A stretch of 57,975 nt of DNA, taken from Flavobacteriales bacterium (GTDB lineage: Bacteria; Bacteroidota; Bacteroidia; Flavobacteriales_D; Sanyastnellaceae). Position 1 is the stretch's first letter. Every line of letters starts with the position of its first letter. Below, one piece after another: positions 26,579 through 35,438 of the stretch. The stretch spans positions 1 to 57,975 of the forward strand of contig JANQWV010000058.1 in assembly GCA_030729695.1 (NCBI GenBank), written 5' to 3'. The position numbers were made by a program, and so were the translations under genes. Below the pieces are notes generated by a model. It did no database searches. It had not been told where the DNA came from and saw only the letters and a list, made by a program, of their open reading frames with translations.

Positions 26579-27357
26579 TGAATTTAGATTTAACCGGAAA
26601 AACCGCCGTTGTATGCGGAGCGACACAAGGCATTGGTTTTGCAACTGCCACACAATTGGCAAAACAAGGAGCATCACTAATTCTCATTGCTCGTAGCGAA
26701 GAACGCTTAATGCACGCGATTACTCAATTGGAAAATCCTGAAAGACATTCATATGCTGTTGCAGATTTCTCACATCCTCAATCGGTGAAAGATGCCATTC
26801 AACAAGTAACTGCAGAACATACCGTAAATATTCTTGTAAACAACACGGGCGGACCAAATCCAGGGAAAGCAATCGATGCCGACATTGAAGAATTCCGTCA
26901 AGCTTTTAATGCACATTTAATCTGTAATCAAATCCTAACGCAGGCTGTTGTTGAAGGAATGAAAAAATCGGGCTACGGACGAATTGTCAATGTTATTTCA
27001 ACTTCAGTAAAACAACCTTTACCGAATTTGGGTGTGAGCAACACAATTCGCGGAGCTGTTGCCAATTGGAGTAAGACTTTAGCATCGGAGCTTGGAGCCT
27101 TCGGAATCACTGTAAACAACGTACTTCCCGGTGCTACTTCAACTGGAAGATTGGAACAGATCATGAATAACAAAGCTGCGAAGACTGGACACACTGCAGA
27201 AGAAGTGAAGCATGAAATGGAAAACGAAGTACCCTTGAAACGCTTGGCCAAACCTGAAGAAATTGCGAATGCTATTTCATTCTTATGTTCTCCAGCGGCT
27301 GCCTACATCAACGGGATTAACTTACCCGTTGACGGAGGAAGAACACTCTCACTGTAA
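26575..27357 (+). CDS. SDR-family oxidoreductase, BKR-like subgroup lacking the usual Tyr
   Basis: A 260-residue Rossmann-fold protein of the short-chain dehydrogenase family. Cofactor loop GATQGIGFATA (TGxxxGxG variant), NNTGGPNPG in place of NNAG, then VISTSVKQPLPNLGVSNTIRGAVANWSKTLASEL where YxxxK is expected. The catalytic Tyr is absent; the aligned stretch reads SNTIR. I recall a 3-oxoacyl-ACP-reductase-like SDR subgroup with the same departure, so this is likely a genuine subfamily. I take ATG 26575, overlapping the nadE stop; ATG 26578 is equally possible. Activity and substrate are unknown. Confidence 0.85.
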   Translation: MMNLDLTGKTAVVCGATQGIGFATATQLAKQGASLILIARSEERLMHAITQLENPERHSYAVADFSHPQSVKDAIQQVTAEHTVNILVNNTGGPNPGKAIDADIEEFRQAFNAHLICNQILTQAVVEGMKKSGYGRIVNVISTSVKQPLPNLGVSNTIRGAVANWSKTLASELGAFGITVNNVLPGATSTGRLEQIMNNKAAKTGHTAEEVKHEMENEVPLKRLAKPEEIANAISFLCSPAAAYINGINLPVDGGRTLSL

Positions 27358-27382
27358 GATTTCTATTTTTAATTTTCGAGCT

Positions 27383-28078
27383 TTACAAGTAGTGTAGCAC
27401 CACTGCTATGGCTAAAACAGCGGCAATTGCTTGAATCATTATTTTCAAGAAAATTGGAAGTGGCAGTGCGAAGGCAAGTACCATAAGTAACATGGCTATC
27501 CAGAAGTTTTTACTAAATCCTTCCAATAAGAAAATCGTCAAGGCTGGAAGAAACAAGGCAAGGACAATAAACAAAACCATTTCCAAATCTGATTCTATAT
27601 TCTTCAACAGATTCTCCGAAAGATTCTTCGAAAGGTCCTGCGGAAGGTCTTGCGAAGCACCTTCGGTACGACCTTGCTCAGCATCTTGAAAAACACCTTC
27701 GGTACGACCTTGCTCAGCATCTTGAAAAACACCTTCGGAACGACCTTGTGAAATATCTCGCGAAGCGTCTTGCGAAGCATCTTGTGCAACATCTCGCGAA
27801 GCGACTTGTGAAACATCTATTTCAAGATTCTCTGAAAAGTCCTGCGGAAGGTCTTGCGAAGAATTTCGCGAAGCGCCTTCGGAACGACCTTGTGAAACAT
27901 CTATTTCAAGATTCTCCGAAAGGTCCTGCGGAAGGTCTTGTGAAACATCTCGCTCCGCATCTTGCGCAGCAAAATGATTCCACTCTATATGGTAACCGGG
28001 CTGATAAACACGTTTCTCAACGGAGCAAGAAGCCAAAGAAACGATGGCCAAAACGAGAACAATCCAATTTCTATTCAT
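27383..28078 (-). CDS. Lipoprotein with Pmp3/YqaE-like C-terminus and an array-encoded middle
   Basis: 231 residues in three parts. Residues 1-36 hold a lipoprotein signal (VLAIVSLASC, Cys18) and the motif EKRVYQPGYHIEWN. Residues about 37-156 are a repetitive hydrophilic stretch of SQDLPQDL, SQGRSEG and SENLEIDVS units, entirely encoded by mini-hairpin array B. Residues about 157-231 hold two hydrophobic segments (VLFIVLALFLPALTIFLLEG and beyond) resembling Pmp3/YqaE membrane proteins. Bacteroidota lipoproteins with an EKRxYxxGY motif before a YqaE-like tail exist and normally have a short linker; the linker here seems expanded by the array. A -7 element TACATTCG (28108-28101) precedes it. 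Function unknown. Confidence 0.78.
   Translation of the reverse strand: MNRNWIVLVLAIVSLASCSVEKRVYQPGYHIEWNHFAAQDAERDVSQDLPQDLSENLEIDVSQGRSEGASRNSSQDLPQDFSENLEIDVSQVASRDVAQDASQDASRDISQGRSEGVFQDAEQGRTEGVFQDAEQGRTEGASQDLPQDLSKNLSENLLKNIESDLEMVLFIVLALFLPALTIFLLEGFSKNFWIAMLLMVLAFALPLPIFLKIMIQAIAAVLAIAVVLHYL
27611..27971 (-). repeat. Mini-hairpin array B inside a coding sequence
   Basis: About 30 units, mostly on a 12-bp phase. On the plus strand the linker reads ACCTT/ATCTT/ATCTC (AAGGT/AAGAT/GAGAT on the coding strand). Units include CGGTACG, GCTCAGC, CGGAACG, GCGAAGC, GTGCAAC, GTGAAAC, GCTCCGC, GCGCAGC, CCTGCGG, and 8-nt CCGAAAGG and CTGAAAAG. GCGAAGC occurs five times (27653, 27761, 27773, 27797, 27869), all separated by multiples of 12. 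A 65-bp stretch at 27806 recurs 84 bp later at 27890 with paired substitutions. A few units are imperfect (GAAAAAC, GCGAAGA). Confidence 0.9.
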
Positions 28079-28137
28079 AATGAAAGTTTAATTTATAGTT
28101 CGAATGTATATTATTCTATTCAACATAAAACAAAAGA

Positions 28138-28163
28138 AAAGGGTTGTCTTTCGACAACCCTTT
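28138..28163 (-). terminator. Intrinsic terminator after ahcY
   Basis: A perfect 11-bp stem (AAAGGGTTGTC / GACAACCCTTT) with a 4-nt loop lies 22 bp beyond the ahcY stop. On the minus strand it is followed by TCTTTTGTTTTA, a T-rich tail. It separates ahcY from the lipoprotein promoter. Confidence 0.8.
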
Positions 28164-28184
28164 CTTGATTTCTCTGCACGTTGA

Positions 28185-29501
28185 TTAATATCTGTAAGCA
28201 TCATTCTTGAATGGACCAGCAACTGGAACTCCAATATAATCTGCTTGACTTTGAGACAACGACTCCAACTCAACACCAATCTTAGCCAAGTGCAACATAG
28301 CCACTTTCTCATCAAGATTCTTAGGTAGAACATATACTTTGTTCTCATATTTCTCACGGTGCATCCACAATTCCAACTGCGCCAAAACCTGGTTGGTGAA
28401 TGAAGCACTCATGACAAATGAAGGATGTCCAGTTGCACAACCTAAGTTTACCAAGCGACCTTCAGCTAAAACAATAATGTCTTTGCCTTCTAAAGTGTAC
28501 TTGTCAACTTGTGGCTTAATGGTGTCTTTCGATGCACCGTAGTTGCTGTTCAACCAAGCCATATCAATTTCATTGTCGAAGTGTCCAATGTTACAAACCA
28601 CCGCATTGTGCTTCATGGCCATGAAGTGCTTTCCAACAATAATTTGGTGGTTACCAGTAGCCGTAACAATAATGTCTGCTTCAGCAATTGCAGTATCCAT
28701 GCGCTTAACCTCATAACCTTCCATCGCCGCTTGAAGCGCACAAATTGGATCAATTTCAGTTACAATTACACGAACACCTGCGTTACTCAAAGAATCAGCA
28801 GATCCTTTTCCAACATCGCCGTATCCAGCTACAACAGCTACTTTACCAGCCATCATTAAATCAGTAGCTCTGCGAATTGCATCTACCAAAGACTCACGAC
28901 ATCCATACTTATTGTCGAATTTACTCTTAGTAACAGAGTCGTTGATGTTAATTGCAGGAAGGATTAAGGTTCCGTTCTTCTCACGCTCATACAAACGAAG
29001 AACTCCAGTTGTAGTCTCTTCAGAAATACCGCGGATACCAGCAGCTAATTGAGGGAAGCGATCGAAAACCATGTTCGTCAAATCACCACCGTCATCTAAA
29101 ATCATATTCAATGGCTCACCGCCTTCGAAAGCGTGAAGCGTTTGTTCAATACACCAATCGAATTCTTCTTCGTTCATGCCTTTCCAAGCAAACACAGGAA
29201 TTCCTGCAGCAGCAATAGCAGCAGCAGCGTGATCTTGTGTAGAGAAGATGTTACATGAGCTCCAAGAAACTTGCGCTCCCAATTCAACAAGCGTTTCAAT
29301 TAAAACAGCTGTTTGAATAGTCATGTGTAGACAACCCGCAACGCGAGCGCCTTGTAGAGGTTTGCTGGCTCCGAACTCAGAACGCAAGGACATAAGTCCT
29401 GGCATCTCAGCTTCCGCCAATAAAATTTCTTTACGTCCCCATTCTGCTAGAGACATGTCTTTTACTTTGTAGTTCATTGTGCTTGTGAGTGTTTGGCTCA
29501 T
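28185..29501 (-). CDS. ahcY: Adenosylhomocysteinase
   Basis: NAD-dependent enzyme that hydrolyses S-adenosylhomocysteine to adenosine and homocysteine, clearing the by-product of methylation. Of the frame I use the ATG at 29501 ([22 protein letters not shown]); the upstream extension is untypical and contains the promoter. Landmarks: [17 protein letters not shown], the NAD loop [31 protein letters not shown], and the conserved C-terminus FKNDAYRY that reaches into the partner's active site. 438 residues, normal. The -7 element TACCTTTG lies at 29528-29521. Confidence 0.96.
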   Translation of the reverse strand: MSQTLTSTMNYKVKDMSLAEWGRKEILLAEAEMPGLMSLRSEFGASKPLQGARVAGCLHMTIQTAVLIETLVELGAQVSWSSCNIFSTQDHAAAAIAAAGIPVFAWKGMNEEEFDWCIEQTLHAFEGGEPLNMILDDGGDLTNMVFDRFPQLAAGIRGISEETTTGVLRLYEREKNGTLILPAININDSVTKSKFDNKYGCRESLVDAIRRATDLMMAGKVAVVAGYGDVGKGSADSLSNAGVRVIVTEIDPICALQAAMEGYEVKRMDTAIAEADIIVTATGNHQIIVGKHFMAMKHNAVVCNIGHFDNEIDMAWLNSNYGASKDTIKPQVDKYTLEGKDIIVLAEGRLVNLGCATGHPSFVMSASFTNQVLAQLELWMHREKYENKVYVLPKNLDEKVAMLHLAKIGVELESLSQSQADYIGVPVAGPFKNDAYRY

Positions 29502-29520
29502 TATTTCAATTATTAGTTTG

Positions 29521-29528
29521 CAAAGGTA
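29521..29528 (-). promoter_or_regulatory. -7 promoter element of ahcY
   Basis: On the minus strand this reads TACCTTTG, an exact TAnnTTTG, 19 bp before the ahcY ATG. A TTG 16 bp further upstream could be the -33 element. The divergent PPTase gene starts at 29579. Confidence 0.55.
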
Positions 29529-29578
29529 TAAACAGAACATTAAACAAAAGGTTGAATACCTTAGCAAAAAGATTTTTC

Positions 29579-30166
29579 ATGCCCTTTTGGCCACTCCCCG
29601 GAAATAAGAACCTTCTGCTCTGGCACTTAACAGAGTCTGAAGATGCATGGATTGACCTAGCCGAAAAGTCAGATCATCTGTTCCCCAACAAACTTCCCAA
29701 CCGCAGAGATATCGAGCGCTTCGCGACATTGTTGTTGTTGAAAGAAGCGAAGCTTGAAGACCAACTTCTATACAACGAATTCGGGAAACCGGTTCTACGC
29801 GACGGTCGAAGCATTAGCATTTCACACGACAAGAATCTTGTTGGAATAATTATTCACGAGGAAGAAATTGGGCTCGACATTCAAACCGTTGAAGAGCGTA
29901 TTCACCGCATTGCGAATAAATTCTGTAACGAAGATGAATTGAACCAATTTCAATCCACCGAAGAACGAACTGCTATCTGGTGCACCAAAGAAGCCATCTT
30001 CAAATACTTCGGCACCGATGTTCCTTTTGCGGAAAGCATAACCGTAACCGCCATCAATTGGAATTCGGAAGAAATACTTGCTAACTATTCCGGTGTTCAT
30101 GGCTCGCGTATTTTTACTCTGAAGCTCATGAACCTAAACAATACCTTTGTTGTATACACGCTATAA
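29579..30166 (+). CDS. 4'-phosphopantetheinyl transferase superfamily protein
   Basis: A 195-residue enzyme of the Sfp/EntD-like superfamily that moves phosphopantetheine from CoA to carrier proteins. It has LYNEFGKPVL, SISHDKNLVGIIIHEEEIGLDIQ (the Mg-binding GxD as GLD) and WCTKEAIFKYFG (WxxKEAxxK). I choose ATG 29579 (MPFWPLPG); the frame's upstream part overlaps the ahcY promoter and is basic and unlike the family. No biosynthetic cluster is nearby, so the carrier target is unknown; it may serve the housekeeping ACP or a remote pathway. Confidence 0.88.
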   Translation: MPFWPLPGNKNLLLWHLTESEDAWIDLAEKSDHLFPNKLPNRRDIERFATLLLLKEAKLEDQLLYNEFGKPVLRDGRSISISHDKNLVGIIIHEEEIGLDIQTVEERIHRIANKFCNEDELNQFQSTEERTAIWCTKEAIFKYFGTDVPFAESITVTAINWNSEEILANYSGVHGSRIFTLKLMNLNNTFVVYTL

Positions 30167-30167
30167 C

Positions 30168-32027
30168 ATGAGAAGCTTATTCACTTTTGCTCTTGTCCTC
30201 TTTTCATTTTATGTGGAAGGACAATTCCTGTCGGCTCCGGGAACATACATTGACGCTCGCCACACCGCAAACACTTCCAATAGAGAAACAGTTATTTGGT
30301 CGGAAGACTTCGCCAACGGCATTCCTGCCAATTGGAGCAACTCAGGTGCACCGGCGCTTGCGATATGGGAATACCGCGGTCCTTCAACAAACCCGAATCA
30401 ATTGGTTGGATCAAGAGGCTCTTGTCTTCCAGATGGAAATGTTGGAGAAGCGCTTGCAAGCACAACTGCTGCAAATGGATTTATCATCTTCGATTCGAAC
30501 TACTGGGACAATGATTTGAATCCTTGTACTGTCGATAATTTCGGATCGGGACAAGCACCGGGTCCTCACCTCTCGTACTTAACCACCGCTTCCATAGACC
30601 TTACTGCATTCGCGAATGTTGTTTTAGAATTCGAGCAATACATTCGTTACTACCTCGGAAACACACGCGTTGAAATTTCCATTGCCAACGGACCGTGGGA
30701 AGTTCTTTACACCAACATTCTAGAGCAAGGAATCACCACTCCAAATACCCAAACCGTTCGCATGCCTCTGCCCGCAGCAGCAGGAAATCAGAGCAATGTG
30801 AAATTGCGATTTGTGTATGACGGATTGTACTATTTCTGGCAACTCGACGATATTCGTTTGATTCAGGGTTATGCCAATGATTTACTTATTGAAAACTCAT
30901 CTTACGGTGATTTCGATTTGAACAACCCAGACCACACTACCGGATTCGAAATGATGGAATACACCCAGTATCCGAGCGCCTTTGCCCCATTGGTTCACCT
31001 GGAAGCGAACGTATTCAACATTGGAACCAATGCACAAAACAATATTGCGCTGACGGCAAGATTAATGAATGACAACTCGGGTGAATTGCTTTTCGAAAGC
31101 ACATCGCCAACTACTCCATCGCTAGCATCAGGAGCAGACACTGTGCTTGTTTCCGGAGAATTTCAAATGGAACAAGTAGTGGCTGATTACAGCGTATACT
31201 TCAACAGTCTACAAAGTGAGGTAGATGAAAATTCAGACAATCACCTCGATACCCTTCATTTCAAAATAACTCCGGTTACCTACGCTCGCGATGAAAACAG
31301 CTTGGGTTCTATCTTCCTACCTGCAGAAGCATTCGAGAGCGCACCGTTCGAAATGGGAGCGGTGTATTTACTTCCAGCCGGACAACAACTCCACAGCGTG
31401 AGTGTTGCCATGGGTGAAGGAACAACGCTGCCTTGTTCCGTTTACGCAACCATTTTTCCTTTCTCCCTTTCAACTGGAATCGGCGGAGCCATAGCAACCA
31501 CACAAGATTTTCAGGTGACCGAAGCTGACATTAACACCATCGGAGAAGCGAGTATGAAGGTCTTGTCTTTCGACTCACCTGTGTTCCTCTCGCAAGGATT
31601 GTATCTCGTTGCCGTGGGATCTCCAAACAGTGCGCTTCAAGCCGTGATTGGATTGTCTGGAAAATCAGAAGACTTGAGCGCGTGGGTTCGTTTCAACAAT
31701 TCAAACACCGATCTTTTCTACCTGACAAGAACCCCAATGATTCGCATGAATTTCGGTCCTGTTTCGAACATACCCGAACAATCATTCGGTCAATCTTTTC
31801 AAATATATCCTAATCCAGCAACCGAATCTCTTTCCATTCTTTTGAATGAAAAAGAAGCGGCAACCATCGAAGTATTCGACGAAACGGGCAGACGAATTCA
31901 CACGCAAAAAAGCAATACGGAGGTTTCAAAAATTGAAATGAACATTTCATATTTTTCTTCAGGAATCTATACCGTTCGTGTCACTCAAGCGAATCGTTCT
32001 ACCGCTCAAATTTTCATTAAGCAATAA
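30168..32027 (+). CDS. Secreted T9SS cargo protein with type A sorting domain
   Basis: A 619-residue exported protein. A signal peptide (MRSLFTFALVLFSFYVEGQ) is followed by a jelly-roll/MAM-like segment (ENWSNSG-type: WSEDFANGIPANWSN, FDSNYWDND, VVLEFEQYIRYYLGNTRVEIS), a middle region of unknown fold, and a C-terminal T9SS type A domain (QIYPNPATESLSILL ... SGIYTVRVTQ ... IFIKQ). Cargo of this type is exported through the outer membrane and anchored or released. The ATG at 30168 lies 1 bp after the PPTase stop. No catalytic motif recognised. Confidence 0.87.
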   Translation: MRSLFTFALVLFSFYVEGQFLSAPGTYIDARHTANTSNRETVIWSEDFANGIPANWSNSGAPALAIWEYRGPSTNPNQLVGSRGSCLPDGNVGEALASTTAANGFIIFDSNYWDNDLNPCTVDNFGSGQAPGPHLSYLTTASIDLTAFANVVLEFEQYIRYYLGNTRVEISIANGPWEVLYTNILEQGITTPNTQTVRMPLPAAAGNQSNVKLRFVYDGLYYFWQLDDIRLIQGYANDLLIENSSYGDFDLNNPDHTTGFEMMEYTQYPSAFAPLVHLEANVFNIGTNAQNNIALTARLMNDNSGELLFESTSPTTPSLASGADTVLVSGEFQMEQVVADYSVYFNSLQSEVDENSDNHLDTLHFKITPVTYARDENSLGSIFLPAEAFESAPFEMGAVYLLPAGQQLHSVSVAMGEGTTLPCSVYATIFPFSLSTGIGGAIATTQDFQVTEADINTIGEASMKVLSFDSPVFLSQGLYLVAVGSPNSALQAVIGLSGKSEDLSAWVRFNNSNTDLFYLTRTPMIRMNFGPVSNIPEQSFGQSFQIYPNPATESLSILLNEKEAATIEVFDETGRRIHTQKSNTEVSKIEMNISYFSSGIYTVRVTQANRSTAQIFIKQ

Positions 32028-32030
32028 CGC

Positions 32031-33527
32031 ATGTCTATCAAGTCAAGCGCCAGTCTCTGGCTCGGAAAACGCATTCGTAAATCATTGTTGAATGAAAACG
32101 AGCACGCGCAAGCGTTGCAAAAAGAAGTGCTGAAAAATCTTCTGCACACTGCCAACAATACCGCGTTCGGAGCCGATCATAAATTCAAATCCATTTCGAA
32201 TCATGTTGAATGGACCGAAGCAGTTCCTGTGCGCGATTACGAAGAGTTAGTTCCATACATGGAACGCGCAAAGGCAGGTGAACTTTCTGTTTTGTGGCCA
32301 GGAATGCCGAAATATTTCTGTAAGACTTCAGGTACAACCAGCGGAACGAAATTCATTCCGCTTACACAAGCTTCTTTGCCTAACCACATTGGCTCCGCGC
32401 GCAATGCGCTGTTGAACTACATTGGTGAAACAGGTCAATCGAAATTCGTAGATGGAAAGATGATCTTCCTTCAAGGAAGTCCTGAATTAAGCAGACTCGA
32501 TTCGGGTATTCCATACGGAAGACTTTCAGGCATTGTAGCCAATCACGTTCCTGCCTATTTGCAAAAGAATCGCATGCCTTCGTATGCGACGAATTGCATT
32601 GAAGATTGGGAAACGAAAATCAATAGAATTGTTGAAGAGACATGCAAGCAAGACATGCGTCTCATCTCTGGAATTCCAAGTTGGGTGCAGATGTATTTCG
32701 AATTGTTGCTTGAAAAAACAGGCAAGCAAACCATCAAAGAAATTTTTCCGAATTTCGAATTGTTCGTTTTCGGCGGAGTGAATTTCGCTCCATATAAATC
32801 GCGATTTGCGGAACTCATTGGTGAAGAAATTCCAACCATCGAATTATATCCGGCGAGCGAAGGATTCCTTGCCTATCAAGACAGTCAAGAGGCCGAAGGA
32901 CTTCGTTTAAACATCAACAGCGGCATCTATTTCGAATTCATCAAAGCAGAAGAATACTTTTCGGAGAATCCAAAACGTTACGCCTTGCATGAAGTTGAGT
33001 TGGGTGTGAACTACGCGCTCATTCTGAGTAACAACGCTGGCCTTTGGGCGTATAGCATTGGAGACACTGTGAAGTTTGTTTCGCTGAATCCTTATCGCAT
33101 TTTAGTCACTGGAAGAATTAAGCATTTCACCAGTGCCTTTGGCGAACACGTCATTGGTGAAGAAGTTGATCGAGCTATGACACACGCACTCACACAGCTG
33201 AACTTCTCTGTGAATGAGTTTCATGTTGCCCCGCAGGTGCAGCCTTCAGAAGGTCTTCCCTATCACGAATGGATCATTGAATTCAACGGAGAGATTCCTG
33301 AATTGAATGCGCTTCAAGAATTGTTAGACAATAAAATGCAAGAACAAAATGTTTACTACAAAGACCTCATTGTGGGAAGCGTTTTACAAAAGCTGAAAAT
33401 CACTCCTGTGAAAAACGGAGCTTTCAATGCCTATATGAAATCGGAAGGAAAATTAGGAGGTCAAAATAAAATTCCACGACTCGCGAACGATCGAAAATTG
33501 GCCGATGCATTACTTCAACATAAATAA
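32031..33527 (+). CDS. GH3 auxin-responsive promoter family acyl-adenylase-like protein
   Basis: A 498-residue protein of the GH3 family, ANL-superfamily enzymes that in plants conjugate acids to amino acids through an acyl-adenylate. The ATP loop is YFCKTSGTTSGTKFIPLT, and later family marks are ELYPASEGFLAYQ, LSNNAGLWAYSIGDTVKF and LVTGRIKHFTSAFGEHVIGEEV. Bacteroidota often carry one copy; the bacterial substrate is unknown. It lies in a same-strand run from the T9SS cargo to rnhA and overlaps the next gene by 23 bp. Confidence 0.9.
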   Translation: MSIKSSASLWLGKRIRKSLLNENEHAQALQKEVLKNLLHTANNTAFGADHKFKSISNHVEWTEAVPVRDYEELVPYMERAKAGELSVLWPGMPKYFCKTSGTTSGTKFIPLTQASLPNHIGSARNALLNYIGETGQSKFVDGKMIFLQGSPELSRLDSGIPYGRLSGIVANHVPAYLQKNRMPSYATNCIEDWETKINRIVEETCKQDMRLISGIPSWVQMYFELLLEKTGKQTIKEIFPNFELFVFGGVNFAPYKSRFAELIGEEIPTIELYPASEGFLAYQDSQEAEGLRLNINSGIYFEFIKAEEYFSENPKRYALHEVELGVNYALILSNNAGLWAYSIGDTVKFVSLNPYRILVTGRIKHFTSAFGEHVIGEEVDRAMTHALTQLNFSVNEFHVAPQVQPSEGLPYHEWIIEFNGEIPELNALQELLDNKMQEQNVYYKDLIVGSVLQKLKITPVKNGAFNAYMKSEGKLGGQNKIPRLANDRKLADALLQHK

Positions 33528-34833
33528 AATAATTTTTATTCTTGCAACATTCCTTTGCTTCGAAGCGAGTGCGCAATTACGATGGAGTGAGCAGAGCGTG
33601 AACTACGGCGTATTCACGAAATACACCGAGCGCGTTACAGATATCGTTGTTTGGAATGAAGGTACAAAAACAGACCATTTACTTCGTGCCGACTTCTCTC
33701 CGAATTTTCAAGTGTTGTATTCTACGAAAGACGTGCAGCCTGGCGACAGCTTGGTGATTCGAATAAAATTCAATCCGAGAAAAACAGGAAAATTCAAAGA
33801 AGTTGTTCCAGTCTATTTCGCTTCACAAAGCGTTTCAACTTCGCTTACAATTAGCGCTGAAGTTGCCTACGTGAACTTAACGGAAGACCTTCCTTGTCCG
33901 CACTTCAACGAAAAACCTACACAATGCTGCGGTGAATTTTCACTCGATGTTTTGGTCCTTGACAAAGCCACTAAAAAACCCATTCGAGATGCAGATGTTG
34001 AAGTACTTGAAGAACGCACTCTTCAACTCACAAAAAAAACAAACAAAGACGGCGAAGTGAATGCTGAAATTCCCATTGGCTATTACACCCTGTATGCAGG
34101 AAAAGAAGGTTACGCTGGAAAATCTATCACTACACAAGTGAATCTTCACAACCACCGATTTGTCTTCGAATTAGAGAAAAAAGAAACTCCTCTTCCACCC
34201 GTTGTAACTGTTCCAATTGATTCCGTTCCTGCTGTGGTTGTTACGGAACCCATTCCGAATAAAACTTTCGACGAAAAAGAATATGTTCCGAATAACATTT
34301 CTTTCTTGATTGACATTTCAGGGTCCATGGCGCAAGGAGAAAAATGGCCTATAACGAAGCAAGCTCTTTCTTCATTATCTAGAGTCATGCGCGCCACCGA
34401 TCAACTTTCTGTTCTGACATATTCAGAAAAAGCAAAAGTGCTTTTGAATACGACAAAAGGAAATGAAATAAGTGATCTTGGATTGTTGTTGGAAGGAAAG
34501 AAGCCGAACGGACAAACCAGCGGGACAGCGGGATTCAATGCTGCCTTCCGCATGTTGCGTAAATCGAAAATTGAAGCGGGAAACAATCAGCTCTATGTCA
34601 TTACAGACGGCGCCTTCAAACCCGAAGATGAAAAGCGAATTGAGAAACTCGTTCGTTTGGCGAATAAGCGAAATATTCACACGACAGTAATTGTGGTGAA
34701 AGGAAGTAAATTCGCGAAAGAAAATTTGGAAAAGATTTCTCAATATGGAGAAGGTTCTTTTCTCTGCATTGAAAATGCAGAAGATGCGCAATCGAAAATT
34801 TTCGAATTAATAAAGCAGCAATCGAAAAAATGA
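33505..34833 (+). CDS. Exported protein: DUF1573-like, carboxypeptidase-regulatory-like and vWA domains
   Basis: 442 residues. The N-terminus MHYFNINKIIFILATFLCFEASAQ is a signal peptide. Residues about 28-120 resemble a DUF1573/choice-of-anchor Ig-like domain (NYGVFTKYTERVTDIVVWNEG). Residues about 150-225 look like a carboxypeptidase regulatory-like domain (VLDKATKKPIRDADVEVLEE). The C-terminal half is a vWA domain with a MIDAS: DISGSM, the Thr of QTSGTAGF and ITDGAF. It overlaps the GH3 gene by 23 bp and udk by 4 bp, so it is translated within that operon. A periplasmic or surface adhesive role is plausible but unproven. Confidence 0.82.
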   Translation: MHYFNINKIIFILATFLCFEASAQLRWSEQSVNYGVFTKYTERVTDIVVWNEGTKTDHLLRADFSPNFQVLYSTKDVQPGDSLVIRIKFNPRKTGKFKEVVPVYFASQSVSTSLTISAEVAYVNLTEDLPCPHFNEKPTQCCGEFSLDVLVLDKATKKPIRDADVEVLEERTLQLTKKTNKDGEVNAEIPIGYYTLYAGKEGYAGKSITTQVNLHNHRFVFELEKKETPLPPVVTVPIDSVPAVVVTEPIPNKTFDEKEYVPNNISFLIDISGSMAQGEKWPITKQALSSLSRVMRATDQLSVLTYSEKAKVLLNTTKGNEISDLGLLLEGKKPNGQTSGTAGFNAAFRMLRKSKIEAGNNQLYVITDGAFKPEDEKRIEKLVRLANKRNIHTTVIVVKGSKFAKENLEKISQYGEGSFLCIENAEDAQSKIFELIKQQSKK

Positions 34834-35438
34834 GTGAAGTAAAAATCATAGGCATTTCTGGTGGAAGTGGATCGGGCAAGACAACTTTTTTAAGTGGATT
34901 GAAGGAGCGAATTCCCGCTGAACACCTTGCTCTTGTCTCTCAGGACAATTACTACAAGCCGCAAACAGAGCAGCACCGCGACGAGAACGGTTGGGTGAAT
35001 TATGATCTTCCAACAGGGATTGAAAAAGAGCGATTCATTTCCGATATGAATGAATTGTTAAATGGAAATGCGATTGAGTTTTTGGAATACAACTTCAACA
35101 ACCCAGCGTGGGAGCCACAGAAGATGACCATTCAACCGGCACCCATTGTTGTCATGGAAGGATTGTTTGTTTTCCACTACAATGAAATTTTCGAGAAACT
35201 TCATCATAAAATTTACCTCGACGCCCCGGTAGACTTGCGCTTGGAAAGACGCATCAATCGCGACCTTGGACAACGTGGCTACCCTGAGCACGAAGTTCGC
35301 TATCAGTGGGACAATCACGTTCGTCCAGCCGAGATGGAATACCTCGAACCCTTTATTGATCGTTGCGATTTAATCATCGACAGCACCAAGCCCATTGAAA
35401 GTGAGATTGATCGTTTGGTAAAACTCCTCGGATATTAA
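34830..35438 (+). CDS. udk: Uridine kinase
   Basis: Pyrimidine salvage kinase (uridine/cytidine to UMP/CMP). P-loop GISGGSGSGKTTFL, SQDNYY with the catalytic Asp, the lid and PIVVMEGLFVFHYNEI, and the arginine-rich RLERRINRDLGQRGY. 202 residues, the family norm. ATGA overlap with the preceding vWA gene and 1-bp overlap with rnhA. Confidence 0.93.
   Translation: MSEVKIIGISGGSGSGKTTFLSGLKERIPAEHLALVSQDNYYKPQTEQHRDENGWVNYDLPTGIEKERFISDMNELLNGNAIEFLEYNFNNPAWEPQKMTIQPAPIVVMEGLFVFHYNEIFEKLHHKIYLDAPVDLRLERRINRDLGQRGYPEHEVRYQWDNHVRPAEMEYLEPFIDRCDLIIDSTKPIESEIDRLVKLLGY

Noticed and set aside
27055-27072. CCAATTGGAGTAA as a second copy of the palindrome half found at 47722
   Set aside because: It lies inside the SDR coding sequence, encodes an Asn-Trp-Ser stretch and lacks the symmetric other half.
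27604-28080. Alternative open frames on both strands through array B
   Set aside because: Repetitive DNA without stops produces several open frames; only the minus-strand frame joins a lipoprotein signal to a membrane domain.
29502-29567. N-terminal extension of ahcY
   Set aside because: It would cover the ahcY -7 element and is unlike the conserved N-terminus, which begins [15 protein letters not shown].
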